Shown piece after piece: positions 42,901-50,776 of a DNA stretch of 64,000 bases. Origin of the DNA: Iodidimonas nitroreducens (GTDB lineage Bacteria; Pseudomonadota; Alphaproteobacteria; Sphingomonadales; Rhodothalassiaceae). The notes below the pieces were generated by a model, which saw only the letters and a program-made list of their open reading frames with translations, did no database searches and was not told where the DNA came from. Positions within the stretch are counted from its first letter, which is position 1, and every line of letters begins with the position of its first letter. The translations under genes were made by a program, and so were the position numbers. Where the stretch lies: positions 38,778-102,777 of the forward strand of contig BAYV01000006.1 of NCBI GenBank assembly GCA_000710935.1, written 5' to 3'.

Positions 42901-43075
42901 ATCAACCATCCTCACCTTGTTCATGGTTCCGGTGTTTTATGACATGCTGGCAAAATATACCCGCTCGCCGGGTTATGAGGCGGCCCGCCTGCAAAAACAG
43001 CAGGCGGAACGCGAACGCCAAGCTGCCGGTTCAGATGGGGGCTTAAGTGGTGCGGCCGGTTCCCCTGCGGAATAA
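39935..43075 (+). CDS. RND-type efflux transporter (AcrB/MexB family)
   Basis: 1046 residues with twelve membrane helices and two large periplasmic loops. The proton-relay aspartates are visible in helix 4 (LAIGLVVDDAIVVLENIYRR, ~405). GLAAKNGILIVEFANQLRDE (~915) is the HAE1-family motif of drug efflux pumps and supplies the conserved lysine region. The start may be 39935 or the in-frame ATG 39950. It forms a two-gene operon with the adaptor and ends in a strong terminator. Likely substrates are drugs, dyes, bile-like compounds or solvents; the specific one is unknown. Confidence 0.94.
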   Translation: MLLSDMSVKRPVFAAVISLLLVAFGIISFTLLPVRELPDIDPPIVSIDTDYIGASAAVVETRITQIIEDRIAGIEGIKSISSSSRDGSSRITIEFTLDRDIDAAANDVRDRVSRVVDNLPDEADPPEISKVDSDTDAIMWYSLSSPVMDVMQLTDYAERNIVDRLSVATGVANVRVGGDQSPSMRIYLDPAAMAARNLTTVDVEQALLTENVELPAGRIESTDRNLTVRVERGYQTAADFANLVLGVGDDGHLIRLGEIARVERAPEDEQRFYRGNGLPRVGLGIIRQSTANTLEVANAVRAEAQRISETLPEGMSLDESFDGSIFIAEAINEVYMTLGIAMVLVVLVLYAFLGSMRTVLVPAVTVPVCIVSAFTVMSILGVSLNLLTLLALVLAIGLVVDDAIVVLENIYRRIEEGEPRLLAAYNGARQVGFAVIATTLVLIGVFVPIAFLEGNVGRLFSELGITLATTVAFSSLVALTLTPMMCSRLLRRAGSKNWATARIDDGFQKGRSAYARALDYCFAHKFIILLLFLSVSASIFGLMRAIPTELAPREDRGAFFIIARGPEGAGFEYMREQMKEVEDRAMYLVNETKEARVIIVRADGDNTGFSIVVLEPWSNRNRSADEIIEELRGKLASMTGVSVFINMRQGISATGGRDPVNFVVGGNTYEDLAQYRNILEEEAAKLPLIGVDTDYRETQPQLRVSIDRNRAADLGVSVATVGRTLETMLGGRRITTFIERGEEYDVILRADDADRRQPSDLTNIYVRSDTSGELIPLSSVIKIEEQAASATLNRYNRVRALTLTAQLADGYSLDQALSDLENIVRTNMPDVSSIDYKGESRELKEAGSAVFFTFAMAFLVVFLILAAQFESFIHPFVIMLTVPLAAAGGLLGLYLAGSSLNIYSQIGLVMLIGLAAKNGILIVEFANQLRDEGKEVREAIIEASMIRLRPILMTSISTVMGAVPLIIATGPGSASRLTIGVVIFSGVALSTILTLFMVPVFYDMLAKYTRSPGYEAARLQKQQAERERQAAGSDGGLSGAAGSPAE

Positions 43076-43108
43076 GCTCGAAAGACCTTTCATCACAGCC
43101 AGACTATG

Positions 43109-43138
43109 GGGCGGGGATCATTCCCGCCCTTCTTTTTT
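43109..43138 (+). terminator. Intrinsic terminator of the RND efflux operon
   Basis: A perfect 7-bp stem GGGCGGG / CCCGCCC with a 7-base loop (GATCATT) is followed by TTCTTTTTT. It lies 34 bases past the pump stop codon. Confidence 0.9.
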
Positions 43139-43205
43139 AAAGTGACGTTCATAGCCTTTAAGCGCCCCTTATGATCAGATTGCTTTGCAACAAAGGATGA
43201 TCAGC

Positions 43206-43913
43206 GTGAGCCAATTTCGGATCGCCAGCTATAATGTGCATAGCTGCATCGGCACGGATCGTCATTTTGCGCCGGAACGCATCGTTGATGCCCTGCGCGA
43301 AATCGATGCCGATATCGTTGCCCTGCAGGAATTGGGCTGGCATCATCGGGGGCGGCGCAATTTCGATCAATTCGCCTTCATCCGCGAGATGACCGGCTAT
43401 CATATCATCGAAGGGCCAACCAAATCCCATGCGCGTGCCCATTATGGCAATGCCATCCTGATGCGCGAACCGGCGCATGCCTATCGCACCCTTGATCTAT
43501 CCTGGCCCCTGCATATTCCGCGCGGTTGTGTGATTGCGCAAACCCGCTTTGGCGCAGAACCGCTGATCATCATCAATGTGCATCTGGGGCTCACCCCATG
43601 GGATCGGGCGCGGCAATTAAAGCGTTTGATCGCGGAAATCCACGACCATGGCGATCAGAACATCATCATGATGGGGGATTTCAATAGCTGGAAACCGGCA
43701 GGGGCGATGTTTCGCCCCCTATCCCAGCTTTTGCCGCACTATACCGCGCTGCCCACATTCCACAGCCGGGCCCCGCGCGTGCCCCTTGATCGCATCTATC
43801 TTTCGCCAAAGCTCGCCTTTCAATCGGCCGAAGTCTGGCGCACGCCAGCCACAGCCAAAGCATCCGATCATCTGCCGGTGGTTGCCGATATTACATGGCG
43901 ACCTTTAATATGA
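43206..43913 (+). CDS. Endonuclease/exonuclease/phosphatase (EEP) family hydrolase
   Basis: 235 residues from GTG 43206, with AAAGGA at 43192-43197 seven bases ahead; earlier in-frame starts at 43185 and 43197 overlap that site. EEP-fold motifs are clear: IASYNVHSCIG, metal-binding Glu in VALQELGW, MMGDFNSWKP, LDRIYLSPKL and the final SDHLPVVADI with the catalytic His. Members include DNA-repair nucleases and sphingomyelinase- or inositol-phosphatase-like enzymes; small bacterial proteins of this branch are mostly uncharacterised. No signal peptide is seen. It converges with ilvA, 22 bases away. Confidence 0.85.
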   Translation: MSQFRIASYNVHSCIGTDRHFAPERIVDALREIDADIVALQELGWHHRGRRNFDQFAFIREMTGYHIIEGPTKSHARAHYGNAILMREPAHAYRTLDLSWPLHIPRGCVIAQTRFGAEPLIIINVHLGLTPWDRARQLKRLIAEIHDHGDQNIIMMGDFNSWKPAGAMFRPLSQLLPHYTALPTFHSRAPRVPLDRIYLSPKLAFQSAEVWRTPATAKASDHLPVVADITWRPLI

Positions 43914-43935
43914 TCGAGCAGGATCGCGAACAGCC

Positions 43936-45186
43936 TCAGCCGCGCATGGCCATGGCGCCGGATGTATCGGTCACTTCAAGGCCAACCTCTTCCAAAGCCT
44001 TGATCAAACGCTCCCCATGCAGGCGATCCTTGGTTTCCACCACCAGTTCGATTTCGGTATATTTGACCGGTGCCGTGGCAAATTGCCTTTGGTGATACAC
44101 TTCCACGATATTCGCCCCGATGCGGCCAACGATGGCCGTTACCCGCGCCAAGGCGCCGGGCAGATCAAGGGTCGTGACCTTCAGCCGGGAAATGCGCCCA
44201 TCCCGCACCATGCCGCGCATCACGCAAAAAGAAAGGGTGCGCGGATCGATATTCCCCCCGCATAAAGGCAGGCCCACCTTTTTACCGCGAAACAGATCGG
44301 GAAATTGCAAAACCGCCGCCAAGCCCGCAGCCCCTGCCCCTTCAACCACCACTTTTTCGATCTCCATCAGGGCATCAATGGCATCTTCGATCATCGATTC
44401 CTTGACGATCAGAATATCATCCACCAAAGCCCGCACCACTTCGCGAGTCAAAAGCCCCGGCATTTTCACCGCGATCCCTTCGGCAATCGTCACCTTGGTG
44501 GGCCTGATTTCACGCCCTTCCAAAGCCGCTTTCATCGCCGGATAGGCTTCGGTTTGCACCCCGATGATTTTGATTTTGGGATTGATATGGCGGGCGGCCA
44601 CGGCAATGCCCGAAATCAGGCCCCCGCCACCAATCGGCACCACCAAAACATCAAGATCAGGAAAACTTGCCAGAAATTCAAGCGCCAAAGTGCCCTGCCC
44701 CGCCATCACCAAAGGATCATCGAAGGGGTGAATGAAAACGGCGCCTGTCTCGGCCTCGAATATGCGGGCAGCATCAGAAGATTCGCTCAAAGTTTCGCCG
44801 CTCAAAACAACGGTCGCCCCCAGCCTTTCGGTATTGCGCACCTTGGTGAAGGGGGTGCCTTCGGGCATGAAGATGGTGGTCGGAATATTCAGCCTGTTGG
44901 CATGATAGGCTACACCCTGAGCATGATTGCCCGCCGACATCGCCACCACGCCGCGCTTGCGTTCTTCATCGGATAAAGCCGACAGACGATTGAGCGCCCC
45001 GCGCTCCTTGAAAGAGGCGGTGAACTGGAAAATCTCGAATTTGAGAACGATCTCCGCCCCGGTCAGCGCCGAAAGCGTTTCAGAACGGGCTGCAGGCGTA
45101 TTCAAAACCGCATCCTTGATGACACGGGCCGCCGCCTCGATATCAGAAAAGCTGATGGGCAAAGCTGGCTGAGTTTGATCTTTCAT
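43936..45186 (-). CDS. ilvA: Threonine ammonia-lyase (threonine deaminase)
   Basis: 416 residues. It converts threonine to 2-oxobutyrate and ammonia, the entry to isoleucine synthesis. The PLP lysine is in ASFKERGALNRL (~58-69) and the phosphate-binding glycine loop in VPIGGGGLISGIAVA. One ACT domain forms the C-terminus (VTTLDLPGALARVTAIVGRI), unlike E. coli IlvA with two ACT-like subdomains; this shorter form is also found in catabolic and Gram-positive-like enzymes. It is remote from the ilv/leu/hom operon at the left end but completes the route homoserine-threonine-oxobutyrate. Confidence 0.92.
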   Translation of the reverse strand: MKDQTQPALPISFSDIEAAARVIKDAVLNTPAARSETLSALTGAEIVLKFEIFQFTASFKERGALNRLSALSDEERKRGVVAMSAGNHAQGVAYHANRLNIPTTIFMPEGTPFTKVRNTERLGATVVLSGETLSESSDAARIFEAETGAVFIHPFDDPLVMAGQGTLALEFLASFPDLDVLVVPIGGGGLISGIAVAARHINPKIKIIGVQTEAYPAMKAALEGREIRPTKVTIAEGIAVKMPGLLTREVVRALVDDILIVKESMIEDAIDALMEIEKVVVEGAGAAGLAAVLQFPDLFRGKKVGLPLCGGNIDPRTLSFCVMRGMVRDGRISRLKVTTLDLPGALARVTAIVGRIGANIVEVYHQRQFATAPVKYTEIELVVETKDRLHGERLIKALEEVGLEVTDTSGAMAMRG

Positions 45187-45219
45187 GGGGCCTTGTACCT
45201 GAAATCATCGTTAAACGGG

Positions 45220-45296
45220 GGGGCACAGTCCTGTACTCCAACTCTGTGCCCCAACCCTGTGCCATAGTCCCGGCCCTAAAGTCTAGGGCGAGGACT
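45220..45296. repeat. Two neighbouring hairpins between mmsA copy 2 and ilvA
   Basis: The first is GGGGCACAG (45220-45228) with CTGTGCCCC (45244-45252), a perfect 9-bp stem. The second is AGTCCCGGCCCT (45266-45277) against AGGGCGAGGACT (45285-45296), ten of twelve pairs. On the minus strand they lie after the mmsA stop and before ilvA. There is no strong T run, so they may be a weak terminator or a leader structure for ilvA. Confidence 0.5.
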
Positions 45297-45315
45297 GTGG
45301 GTTCAGCAGAAACGA

Positions 45316-46824
45316 TCAATCATTGAGCGTTGGGATAAAGAAATCGGCACCGGCACGCACCCCTTTCGGCCAGCGACTGGTGACCGTTTTGATCTTGGTA
45401 TAGAAATGCACCCCGGCCGTGCCATGCTGATTGGTATCGCCAAATGACGATTGTTTCCATCCCCCGAATGTGTGAAAGGCCACCGGCACCGGGATCGGCA
45501 CATTGATGCCCACCATGCCCACCTCCACACGATCAGCATAATCCCGCGCGGCATCCCCATCGCGGGTGAAAATGGATGTTCCGTTTCCGTAAGGATGCTG
45601 TGTGGGCAGGGACATGGCATCTTCAAAATTGGGGCTGCGCATGATCTGCAAAACCGGGCCGAAAATTTCATCCCGATAGCTTTGCATGGTCGGTGTCACC
45701 TGATCAAACAGGCTGGCCCCCATGAAAAAGCCCTTTTCATAGCCTTGAATGCCGCAGCGATAATCGCGGCCATCAACCAGCAATTTCGCCCCTTCACGCA
45801 CCCCCATATCGATATAGCTTTTCACTTTGGCATGATGTTCGGCGGTGACCAATGGCCCCATTTCCATCTCGGGATCAAGGGATGGACCGATCTTCAATTC
45901 GCCAATACGGGGAATCAGCCGTTCGATGATCGCATCAGCCACCTGATCGCCCACCGCCACGGCCACCGGATTGGCCATGCAGCGTTCACCCGCCGAGCCA
46001 TAGGCCGATCCGATGAGGCTATCCACCACCAGATCAATATCGGCATCGGGCATCACGATCATATGGTTTTTGGCGCCGCCCATGGCCTGCACCCTTTTCC
46101 CCGCAGCGGCCCCGCGCGCATAAACATATTGGGCAATGGGGGTACTGCCCACAAAGCTCACCGCCTTGATCCCGGCATGATCGAGCAGGCCATCCACCGC
46201 CCCCTTATCGCCATGCAAAACATTCAAAACCCCCGGAGGCGCCCCGGCTTCCAACATCAATTCGGCCAAACGCAAAGGTACCGAGGGATCTTTTTCCGAT
46301 GGCTTCAAAACCACCGTATTGCCGCACGCAATGGCCATGCCGAACATCCACATGGGGATCATGGCCGGGAAATTGAAAGGTGTGATGCAGGCTACCGCGC
46401 CCAGGGGCTTGCGCATGGAATAAACATCGATCCCATCCGACACCGCATTGGAATATTCCCCTTTCATGAAATGGGGAATACCGCAGGCAAATTCGATCAC
46501 CTCCAGCCCGCGCTGCACATCGCCGCGCGCATCTTCAAAAACCTTGCCATGTTCTGACGATAAAAGCCGCGCCAGATTATCCTTATCGGCGGTGGCCAAT
46601 TCCAGAAATTTGAACAGGATGCGGGCCCGTCGCACTACCGATGTACGCGACCAATTAGGAAAGGCATCGACAGCGGCCTTCACGGCTTCATTGATTTCAG
46701 CGCTATCCGCCAGCGGTGTTTTGCCCTGCACCTCGCCGGTAGAAGGATTAAACACATCATGAAAGGCACCCGATGTGCCTGGACGATGTTTGCCATTGAT
46801 GAAATGGGTGTGGTTAACGGTCAT
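45316..46824 (-). CDS. mmsA: CoA-acylating methylmalonate-semialdehyde dehydrogenase (copy 2)
   Basis: 502 residues from ATG 46824; an in-frame upstream extension to 46875 does not fit the family. PFNFPAMIPMWMFGMAIACG, VSFVGSTPIAQYVYARG and the cysteine motif GSAGERCMANPVAVAVG match MmsA, as does the C-terminal FHTFGGWKQSSFGDTNQHG. The reaction is methylmalonate semialdehyde plus CoA and NAD+ to propionyl-CoA. It is standalone, divergent from hemB. Because the pyrimidine locus has its own copy, this one probably serves valine or inositol breakdown, though no such genes adjoin it. Confidence 0.92.
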   Translation of the reverse strand: MTVNHTHFINGKHRPGTSGAFHDVFNPSTGEVQGKTPLADSAEINEAVKAAVDAFPNWSRTSVVRRARILFKFLELATADKDNLARLLSSEHGKVFEDARGDVQRGLEVIEFACGIPHFMKGEYSNAVSDGIDVYSMRKPLGAVACITPFNFPAMIPMWMFGMAIACGNTVVLKPSEKDPSVPLRLAELMLEAGAPPGVLNVLHGDKGAVDGLLDHAGIKAVSFVGSTPIAQYVYARGAAAGKRVQAMGGAKNHMIVMPDADIDLVVDSLIGSAYGSAGERCMANPVAVAVGDQVADAIIERLIPRIGELKIGPSLDPEMEMGPLVTAEHHAKVKSYIDMGVREGAKLLVDGRDYRCGIQGYEKGFFMGASLFDQVTPTMQSYRDEIFGPVLQIMRSPNFEDAMSLPTQHPYGNGTSIFTRDGDAARDYADRVEVGMVGINVPIPVPVAFHTFGGWKQSSFGDTNQHGTAGVHFYTKIKTVTSRWPKGVRAGADFFIPTLND

Positions 46825-46964
46825 GATCAGTCCCCAATAATTCTGGTTTTTTATCCTTGAGCCATTTCCGCCCAAGGGTGCTTTTCAAGGATGCCACGAC
46901 TGGGCTATCACTTGAAGCGAAGAAATCTCGTCTCGCCCGATCTTGATGCAAAGGATCAAACAAC

Positions 46965-47972
46965 ATGGCTGCATTTTCCGGTCGTTTCCCCGCCACCCGC
47001 CTGCGCCGCACCCGCGCCACCCAATGGTCGCGGCGGCTTGTGGCCGAAACACGGCTCGGCCCAAATGATCTGATCTGGCCGGTTTTCATCACCGCAGGCG
47101 ATGCCGATCAGCCGATTGAAAGCATGCCCGATGTCAGCCGCTTTTGTTTGGCCAGCATCGCCGATCAGGCCAGAATGGCTGCCGATCTGGGAATCCCGGT
47201 GATTGCCCTGTTCCCCAATACCCCCACCGCATTGCGCAGCGATGATGGCGGCGAGGCGCTGAACCCCAAAAATCTGGTGTGCCAAGCCATTCGCAGCATC
47301 AAGAAAGCCGTGCCAGAGATCGGCATCATGGCGGATGTGGCCCTTGATCCCTATACCAGCCATGGTCAGGATGGATTGGTGGATCGCCATGGCACGGTCA
47401 TGAATGATGCCACCATCGATGTTCTGATCCGGCAGGCCGTGGTGCAGGCAAACGCGGGCTGCGATATCATCGCCCCATCCGATATGATGGATGGCCGGGT
47501 GGAAGCCATTCGGGCAGCCCTTGATCAGGCCGGCCATCAATCGGTGCAGATCATGGCCTATGGCGCAAAATACGCCTCGGCTTATTATGGGCCCTTTCGC
47601 GATGCTGTTGGTTCGGGCGGCTTATTGAAAGGCGACAAGAAAACCTATCAGATGGATCCGGCCAATAGCGATGAAGCCTTGCGCGAGGTGGCGCTCGATA
47701 TCGCCGAAGGGGCCGATAGCGTGATCATCAAGCCGGGGATGCCCTATCTTGATATCATCAGCCGGGTGCGGCAATCCTTCAATATCCCGATCTTCGCCTA
47801 TCAGGTTTCAGGGGAATATGCCATGCTCCAAGCCGCAGCCAGAGCCGGGGCCCTTGATCTTGATGCCGCCATGCTCGAAGCCCTGCTTGCCTTCCGCCGC
47901 GCCGGGGCCGATGGCATTATCAGCTATTTTGCCCCCCGGGCCGCACGCCTGCTGAATGGGTCCTCAGCCTAG
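46965..47972 (+). CDS. hemB: Porphobilinogen synthase (delta-aminolevulinate dehydratase)
   Basis: 335 residues, normal length. It joins two 5-aminolevulinate molecules to porphobilinogen in heme synthesis. RLRRTRATQWSRRLVAETRL at the start, DVALDPYTSHGQDGLVDRHG, the active-site lysine region MAYGAKYASAYYGPFRDA, and the Schiff-base lysine in ADSVIIKPGMPYLDII are present. The metal site has DPYTSHG instead of the cysteine-rich zinc motif, as in magnesium-dependent proteobacterial enzymes. It is monocistronic. Confidence 0.96.
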   Translation: MAAFSGRFPATRLRRTRATQWSRRLVAETRLGPNDLIWPVFITAGDADQPIESMPDVSRFCLASIADQARMAADLGIPVIALFPNTPTALRSDDGGEALNPKNLVCQAIRSIKKAVPEIGIMADVALDPYTSHGQDGLVDRHGTVMNDATIDVLIRQAVVQANAGCDIIAPSDMMDGRVEAIRAALDQAGHQSVQIMAYGAKYASAYYGPFRDAVGSGGLLKGDKKTYQMDPANSDEALREVALDIAEGADSVIIKPGMPYLDIISRVRQSFNIPIFAYQVSGEYAMLQAAARAGALDLDAAMLEALLAFRRAGADGIISYFAPRAARLLNGSSA

Positions 47973-48109
47973 CTGATAAAAGGTGAGGCCAGATAGCCAA
48001 GAGGTTCTGACCCTCGGGGGTTGGTCCCGGCATTTTATGCGCCGGTGCCCCAGATTGGACAAAAACAAGACATATTTTCATGCTTCTATATCTATGGTTT
48101 CAAGTGCAG

Positions 48110-48125
48110 TTAATTATTTATTAAC
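48110..48125 (+). promoter_or_regulatory. CtrA-type box upstream of the PAS gene
   Basis: TTAA-TTATTTA-TTAAC matches the CtrA consensus TTAA-N7-TTAAC exactly. It lies 127 bases before the chosen start at 48252, in an AT-rich stretch that probably contains the promoter. CtrA is the alphaproteobacterial cell-cycle and motility regulator. Confidence 0.6.
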
Positions 48126-48251
48126 CTTTTAATCAAACTGCACATGGCCTTTGTTTGTGGAAATTCAAATAAAGAACACCATATATACATGAATATCAGT
48201 AGAAGCGTGAATGCGTTCAGACCTGCGGGGTGCGAAAGGACAAGTATCGAC

Positions 48252-48743
48252 ATGCTTTCCAATCGGCGCACTGTGAGCACGGCTGAGCAGATTCGCAGCC
48301 CCGAATTGCAAAGGCTGTTCGCTTATTGGAACAGCGTGCGCGGGGGCCGCTTTGCGCCGGCCCGCAAAGATATCAACCCCAAGGATATCCGCGATATTTT
48401 GGGCCATCTGTTGTTGGTGGATGTGGCTGCGGGACGCAAGGATCTGCGCATCCGGTTGATGGGCACCCGCCTTGTGAATTGTTTTGATCGGGATCTGACC
48501 GGCCAGATGATCGCCCATCATCAAGACCCCCTATTGCATCTGCTGGAAAGCTATTGCCATCCGGTTTTAAACGAACGCGCCCCGGTTTTGTTTGGGCCGA
48601 TCCAGTGCCATATGGATCAGGTCGATATTTTTATCCATGAAACTCTGGCTCTGCCCCTGTCTCCTGATCAATCGCGCATCAATATGCTGCTCATGGGTAT
48701 GTCTTGCCAGCCCCGAAGCAATATCGGCCCCTTGGCCGCCTAA
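48252..48743 (+). CDS. Single-domain PAS protein (PAS_5 family)
   Basis: 163 residues from ATG 48252, which has AAAGGA upstream; earlier in-frame ATGs (48144, 48189) lack a ribosome site. LQRLFAYWNSVRGGRFAPAR, DINPKDIRDILGHLLLVDV and IRLMGTRLVNCFDRDLTGQM are the PAS_5 pattern, widespread in Alphaproteobacteria with no output domain. A characterised relative type, Caulobacter MopJ, tunes the CtrA cell-cycle pathway. An exact CtrA box lies upstream, in line with a feedback role here, but this is inference. No cofactor-binding residue is evident. Confidence 0.83.
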   Translation: MLSNRRTVSTAEQIRSPELQRLFAYWNSVRGGRFAPARKDINPKDIRDILGHLLLVDVAAGRKDLRIRLMGTRLVNCFDRDLTGQMIAHHQDPLLHLLESYCHPVLNERAPVLFGPIQCHMDQVDIFIHETLALPLSPDQSRINMLLMGMSCQPRSNIGPLAA

Positions 48744-48824
48744 AACAGCAAATCCTTGGCACGGCCCCCATGGCGTCTTAAAGTCAATGCCACATCATAG
48801 TGGAAACGCATAGAGGGGGATCGC

Positions 48825-50648
48825 ATGGCCATTAAAGACAAGCCCGTTAATAAACAAACCGGCAAAGCACAACCGGAAGACACCATATCCCATAGCCGCC
48901 GCACGCTTTTGCTGGGGGGAGCGGCCATCGGCCTTGCCGGTGCCAGTGTTGGGGCGAGCGCCGTGATGGCGCGGGAAGCCGGCCCCGGCGCCGGCAAAAA
49001 CACCCCGCCCCTTGATCAGGGGGTGGTGGCCCAATGCGAAAAAATGCTCGATCTGGCCTTCGATGATGATGAACGCGCCCAGATTCTGGCCACCCTTGAT
49101 GATCAGCTCGAAGGCATCCGGGCCTTGCGCGGGGTGGCTTTCGATAATGCCGATGCCCCGGCTCTGGTTTTTGATCCGCGCCTTCCCGGCAGCCAATTTG
49201 CCCCCCAATCGGGCGGTGTGACCCATGCCATCGCCCGCAATGCCGCTGCTCCGGGCAGTGCCGAGGATGTGGCCTATGCCCCGGTGACGCTGTTGTCACG
49301 CTGGATCGAAAGCGGCGAGATCACATCGCGCGAGATCACCGAAATCTATCTGGAACGGATCGCCCGCTATCGCCCGATGCTGGAAAATTTCGTGACTGTA
49401 ACCGATGATCTGGCCCTGGAACAGGCCACCCGCGCCGATCAGTTGCTGGCCGATGGCCAAAGACGGGGGCCTTTGCACGGCATCCCTTATGGCCTGAAGG
49501 ATATCATTGATACCAAAAATATTCCCACCACATGGGGGGCCACCCCCTTTGCCGACCGTGTGGCCAAAAACGATGCCACCATTGTTAAAATGCTGGAAAA
49601 TGCCGGGGCGGTTCTGCTGGGAAAAACCACCAATGGCGCCATTGCTTATGGCGATATCTGGTTTGGCGGGGTCACCCGCAATCCGTGGAACCCGCGTGAA
49701 GGATCGTCGGGCTCATCGGCGGGATCGGCTTCGGCCACGGCGGCGGGTTTATGCGGCTTTTCCATCGGCACTGAAACTTTGGGCTCCATTGTCAGCCCAT
49801 CGGCGCGCTGCGGCACCACCGGCCTGCGCCCCACCTTTGGCCGGGTGCCGCGCACCGGTGCCATGGCCTTGTGCTGGTCCCTTGATAAGCTTGGCCCGAT
49901 CTGTCGCACTGCTGCCGATACGGCGCTGGTGCTTGAAGCCATCAATGGCCCCGATCAGGGAGACCCTTCGGCTCTTCAGCATGGTTTTCAATGGGATGCG
50001 GCGGCCAAGGTGGATGGCTTTCGGGTGGGCTATGATCCGGCATGGTTTCAAAATGGCCATGATATCGACCGCAAAGTGCTGGATGTGGCCCGCAGCCTGC
50101 CGGTAGAGATGGTTGAAATCGCCCTGCCCGATTGGCCCTATCAAACCCTGCTGCCTCAGCTTGAAGCCGAAGCCGCTGCCGCTTTTCAGGAACTGACCTT
50201 AGGCAACCGCGATGATGAACTGGTTTGGCAGGCCGATGAAGCCTGGCCCAATAGCTGGCGGCGGGCGCATTTCTTATCGGCGGTCGATCTTATTCAGGTG
50301 GATCGGTTCCGGCGGCGGGTGATGGCCATGATGGCCGAACGCTTTGCTGATCTGGATGTGATTTTAAGCCCCAATTTCGCCGGCGGGCTGTTGATCATCA
50401 CCAATTATACCGGCCATCCGTGCCTCACTATGCGCGCAGGCTTTACTGATATGCCCACGCGCACGGCCTTTGGTTTGCCAAAGCCTGATAATCCCGAAAT
50501 CGTCTCGGTTCCCCATAATATCACCCTTTGGGGGCCGCTGTTTGAAGAACGGAAGCTTCTCACCATGGGGGCGGCTCTTGAACAAAAGCTGGGGGTTTCC
50601 GAGGCCCGCCCGCCCCTTGATCAATGGCGGCATAAGCTGGGCAAATAA
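48825..50648 (+). CDS. Tat-exported amidase (amidase-signature family)
   Basis: 607 residues. The N-terminus has a twin-arginine signal, SRRTLLLGGAAIGLAG (~24-39), so it should be exported folded. The Ser-Ser-Lys triad is visible: Lys in YGLKDIIDTKNIPTTWG (~225), and serines in GSSGSSAGSASATAAG and TLGSIVSPSARCGTTGLRPT (~293-330). It hydrolyses a C-N amide bond, but substrates of this family vary from indoleacetamide to peptides. Similar exported amidases are often mislabelled GatA; no gatC or gatB adjoins it. GGGGATC precedes the ATG. The histidine kinase begins 129 bases later. Confidence 0.88.
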   Translation: MAIKDKPVNKQTGKAQPEDTISHSRRTLLLGGAAIGLAGASVGASAVMAREAGPGAGKNTPPLDQGVVAQCEKMLDLAFDDDERAQILATLDDQLEGIRALRGVAFDNADAPALVFDPRLPGSQFAPQSGGVTHAIARNAAAPGSAEDVAYAPVTLLSRWIESGEITSREITEIYLERIARYRPMLENFVTVTDDLALEQATRADQLLADGQRRGPLHGIPYGLKDIIDTKNIPTTWGATPFADRVAKNDATIVKMLENAGAVLLGKTTNGAIAYGDIWFGGVTRNPWNPREGSSGSSAGSASATAAGLCGFSIGTETLGSIVSPSARCGTTGLRPTFGRVPRTGAMALCWSLDKLGPICRTAADTALVLEAINGPDQGDPSALQHGFQWDAAAKVDGFRVGYDPAWFQNGHDIDRKVLDVARSLPVEMVEIALPDWPYQTLLPQLEAEAAAAFQELTLGNRDDELVWQADEAWPNSWRRAHFLSAVDLIQVDRFRRRVMAMMAERFADLDVILSPNFAGGLLIITNYTGHPCLTMRAGFTDMPTRTAFGLPKPDNPEIVSVPHNITLWGPLFEERKLLTMGAALEQKLGVSEARPPLDQWRHKLGK

Positions 50649-50776
50649 AGGAAACAGCACCCTCCCGGTCATCCATTCCCTTAGGAATATTAAGGAAATG
50701 CTCATCAAAGTTGCGTATGATCACAAAATCGTGCGGATCCAGTGCTGAGCTTGAATGACCGGGATGAAAGCCCTTC

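Noticed and set aside
45451..46557. A 368-codon plus-strand frame
   Set aside because: Antisense to mmsA copy 2; His/Arg/Gly-rich and without family motifs.
47973..48109. Possible small RNA or tRNA-like fold after hemB
   Set aside because: Short GC stems are present, but there is no anticodon arm, acceptor stem or T run.
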